Positions 61,218-64,000 of a stretch of 64,000 nucleotides of DNA are shown piece after piece (the first letter of the stretch is position 1; each line of letters begins with the position of its first letter). The notes beneath the pieces were generated by a model. That model did no database searches and had not been told where the DNA came from. It saw only the letters and a list, made by a program, of their open reading frames with translations. Origin of the DNA: Cyprinodon diabolis (lineage: Eukaryota; Chordata; Actinopteri; Cyprinodontiformes; Cyprinodontidae); assembly GCA_030533445.1 (NCBI GenBank), contig JARPUW010000571.1:1-64000 (forward strand). The letters are read 5' to 3'. The translations under genes and the position numbers were made by a program.

Positions 61218-64000
61218 CCTCTCCCCATTCATTTCCTATGGGATTTTTTTGCGACGTTTTCGCTAATAATTCGCAAACCTTCGGACTAATGAGAAAGTTT
61301 TATACAAGCACACATCACCCCATTGGTCCCGACGCGTGTGCCAACTTTGGGCCCGATCCGCCAAACCATGCGGGACTAGTTACGCGCCGAAGTTTTGGGT
61401 ATACGGGAGAATTATAATAATAACTAGAAAATTTCTAAAGAAATTTTGAGGGGGGCCACCTACTGCCCGTCTGGGGAACAGGGCCAATACGGCCCTGGCA
61501 AGTGATGTCGGGGCTCACCAGACCAACTGCTTACGCCTTTGAGGGCTGCTGAGGGAAGGAAAGAGGGCTAGGTCATGGGCAAAGAGAGCTGTGTGCCACT
61601 TGTGCTGAAATCTGGGAAATAGACGTGCACAGCGTATGATGCAAAAGGGTAATATGGGTTGTCCATATTGAACCGCAGTGGGTAAAGCTCAGTTGGGGGG
61701 CTCCGCCCGCCTGCTAGGAGCCCTTGCAGCGATGAAAAAAATCACCAATGGCGGGCTCTGCCCGCCTGCTAAGAGCCATTGCAGTGATGAAATCACCAAT
61801 GGCGGGCTCCGCCCGCCTTCTAAGAGCCATTGCAGTGATGAAATCACCAATGGCGGGCTCCGCCCGCCTTCTAAGAGCCATTGCAGTGATGAAATTACAA
61901 ATGGCAATGAGCAATATGCCAGAATGTATGAGTGTGTATAAGGAAGAGGCTTTTATTCTGTAGAGTCCCTGGAGTCTTATTTTGAAAGTCTATCATGGAA
62001 GTGCATCTAAAGATGGGTCATGCCCAGCAGTTATATAGAATCAATTTCCAAATGTTAAATCACTGGTTTTCCATGTTATTAGGTGAATAGTTGCTGTATT
62101 ACAGAGTAAATGGGAGACTTTTATTGTGAAATTTGCTCTGGGTGTGTTTTGAAAAGGTCACTAGAGTCTAATAAAAACAACCTGGAAGAGTTTGGGTCAT
62201 AATGTTGAGCCATTTGCATCAATTAATGCATTAGTATAATCTAGAGGCTTTTATTTTGTAGGGTCGCTGGAGTCTTATTTTGAAAGTCCAACAGAGTTGT
62301 GTTTATAGAAAATGTTCAGACCCGTCAATGATAGTTGATTACTTTCCAATCGTTAAATCACTCTTTTTCCATGTTATTAGGGCAGTAGATGAAGCGGAAA
62401 TGGGAGGCTTTTATTTTGAAATTTGCTATAGGGTGTGTTTTAAACAGTCTCCTAGAGTCTATTCTCTAAAACGGGGTTGAGTTTGGGTCATAATGTTGAG
62501 CCATATAGGGCAATAAATATATGTAAAAAATATAGAGGCTTTTATTTTGTAGGGTCCCTGGAGTCTTATTTTGAAAGTCTATCAGTGCTGAGTGGCAAGG
62601 GAAGTGTCATGGACAGCAGTCATATAGTATCCATTTCCCAATGTTAAATCAGTCCTTTCACCCTCCATTAGATTAATATGTGCTGTTTAAAACAGCAGAG
62701 GTAAAATCTGTTTGAAGCTTGGTAACCTTGACAACGCTTAACGAGCCTCTCACTGACACAGACAACAGCTGCACTCACTATTGGTTTCTTCTTCCCAGGC
62801 TTTTTTGTATAGGAAGAACGGCACCGAACAAACGACTACTGATCAAAAACCGTATGAGTTATTCAAAAAACATTTTCACCATGAGCATCAGCAATCCTTC
62901 GACTCCAACTATACCAACTTTGGTGTATGTGTGTCATTCAGAACAATATTTATGACGACTTGAAAACACATAGTCTGATTCGTTTCTCTCCCATCTTCAG
63001 CTCAAAAAGAATGGAGAAAGGCTGAAACTCATCGACTTTAGGTTGGTCTGGAGGGTTTTTAAGGAAAAGTATTAATCCTACCGTAATTCCGAAGACATTG
63101 TGTGAGTCCAGAGGTTTCAGTCTACAAACTGACCAAAAATGGTGACTGTAGCTCCAAATATGTGGCCGTGAGGGCGAGAATAAGATGTTTGATCTTAAAA
63201 AAATGGCCGCCTCACACTAAATTTCAGCAGCTGCACTCTAGCAGGCTGCTGCAGAAGCTAACTGTCAGCTAGCTTCCAGGTGCTTACCCTCCGAACAAAC
63301 GACTGCTGAGCAAAAACCGTAAAAGATATCTGAAAAATTCTTTCAGTGAAAGCAACATCTATCCTTTGTCTCAGACTGGGGTAACCTTCATGTCTGTAGG
63401 TCTTTCACAACCCAAAACGAAGCACAAACAAAATGGTTGGCCCACCTGCTCCTCCCTTTGTTTGAACTGCAGGACCTCACTCTCACTCACCTTTTAGCTG
63501 CTAAAGCACCCCTCCGAACAAACGACTGCTGAGTAAAAACCGTAAAAGGTATCTGAAAAATTCTTTTTATCTAAGCGACAGCTATATCTTGTCTTCAATT
63601 GGAGTAACTTTCATGGCTGTAGGTCATCTACAAACTGAATGGGAAGAGAAAGAAAAAGAAAAAACGTTTCATCACACCTAAGCTTCTAATTGAGCTAGCT
63701 GCAGCAGGTCACTGTCACTCAGCTTTCAGGTGCTTAAAATGTCCTCCGAACAAACGACTGCTGAGCAAAAACCGTATGAGTTATTCAAAAAATTTTTTCA
63801 CCGTGAGCGTCAGTCATGCTTCGACTCCAACTATGCCAACTTTGGTGTATGTGTGTCATTCAGAAAAATATTTATGACGAGTTTAAAACACATAGTCTGA
63901 TTCGTTTTTCTCCCCTCTTCTGCTCCAAAACCAATGAAAAACGGCTCTGATTTTCATCGACTTTAGGTCGGTCTGGAGGGTTTTTAAGGAAAAGTATTAA
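61218..64000 (+). repeat. Unit U20 (type B, 2,783 bp, cut by the window end)
   Basis: No 66-bp repeat; minisatellite 61695-61905 with four hairpins, the first written GGGGGGCTCCGCCCGCC; CTCF-like motif 61451-61469. Type B markers are present throughout. Private changes include GGGCTCACCAG near 61510, TTGTATAGGAAG near 62807 and CACACTAAATTTCAG near 63210. The unit is truncated by the window edge inside block Q. Confidence 0.95.

Larger units (their letters stand above)
1..64000 (+). repeat. Macrosatellite array, ~3.2-kb unit, 19 full units plus a partial
   Basis: The same ordered set of sequence blocks recurs about every 3.2 kb from the first base to the last, always in the same orientation. 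Marker positions for one fixed point (GTGGGTCCAGAG) are 2840, 6080, 9191, 12360, 15501, 18745, 22213, 25516, 28757, 31962, 35107, 38312, 41457, 44764, 47932, 51022, 54472, 57713 and 60885, giving a mean spacing of about 3,225 bp (range 3,090 to 3,468). Copies differ by scattered substitutions and by copy number in three inner tracts. No rRNA, tRNA, histone or other multi-copy gene is recognisable in the unit, so this is satellite DNA and not a gene cluster. The array continues past both window edges, so its full size is unknown. Reading frames repeat in every unit only because the units are nearly identical. Confidence 0.97.

Noticed and set aside
1..64000. An rRNA, 5S, tRNA, snRNA or histone gene cluster as the source of the tandem array.
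   Set aside because: No conserved rRNA or tRNA segments, no polymerase III A/B box pair and no histone-like frame could be found in the unit.

Overview
The whole window is one uninterrupted head-to-tail array of a long repeat unit, a macrosatellite of about 3.1 to 3.5 kb. I see no unique sequence and no gene I can support. I phase the unit at the CCTCTCCCC / CCTCTTCCC motif that follows a T-run. The window then holds 19 units plus a 2,783-bp partial unit, all in the same orientation: U1 2-3171, U2 3172-6411, U3 6412-9522, U4 9523-12691, U5 12692-15832, U6 15833-19076, U7 19077-22544, U8 22545-25847, U9 25848-29088, U10 29089-32293, U11 32294-35438, U12 35439-38643, U13 38644-41788, U14 41789-45095, U15 45096-48263, U16 48264-51353, U17 51354-54803, U18 54804-58044, U19 58045-61217, U20 61218-64000. 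Unit copies look almost identical by eye. Length differences come mostly from three inner variable tracts. The array runs off both ends of the window.

The organism is a eukaryote: long satellite units, TAA microsatellites, no operon or ribosome-binding-site logic, and reading frames that mostly start at non-ATG codons. The style suggests an animal, and my impression is a teleost fish. That is an impression and is not shown by any gene here.

Each unit has the same layout (coordinates for U2). There is a T-rich leader with CpGs (3172-3368), a TAA microsatellite, and 0 to 4 copies of a 66-bp hairpin repeat (3385-3444). Next come a nested foldback (3435-3482), a CTCF-like motif on the minus strand (3474-3492) and a GC-rich hairpin (3492-3546). 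A CpG-rich 51-bp minisatellite built of alternating hairpins (3718-3955, 2 to 5 hairpins) follows. The rest is AT-rich: three related ~295-bp S modules (3996-4747), then two diverged ~430-bp repeats P and Q (4875-5302, 5799-6233) with two shorter relatives R1 and R2 between them. Q carries a TATAAATA box that P lacks.

The array is a mosaic of at least two unit types. Type B units are U3, U5, U10, U12 and U20; the others are type A, with U16 a hybrid and U7 a divergent, longer unit that keeps an extra 229-bp module. A 6,350-bp two-unit block is repeated in tandem with no difference at any site I checked (26576-32925 and 32926-39275). Other sister copies are scattered: U8/U15/U17 and U1/U4/U19. 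This pattern fits unequal exchange and gene conversion. The most interesting possibility is that this is a structured macrosatellite with one CTCF-like site and one CpG/hairpin cluster per unit, comparable in layout to mammalian DXZ4 and D4Z4. That comparison is a hypothesis.
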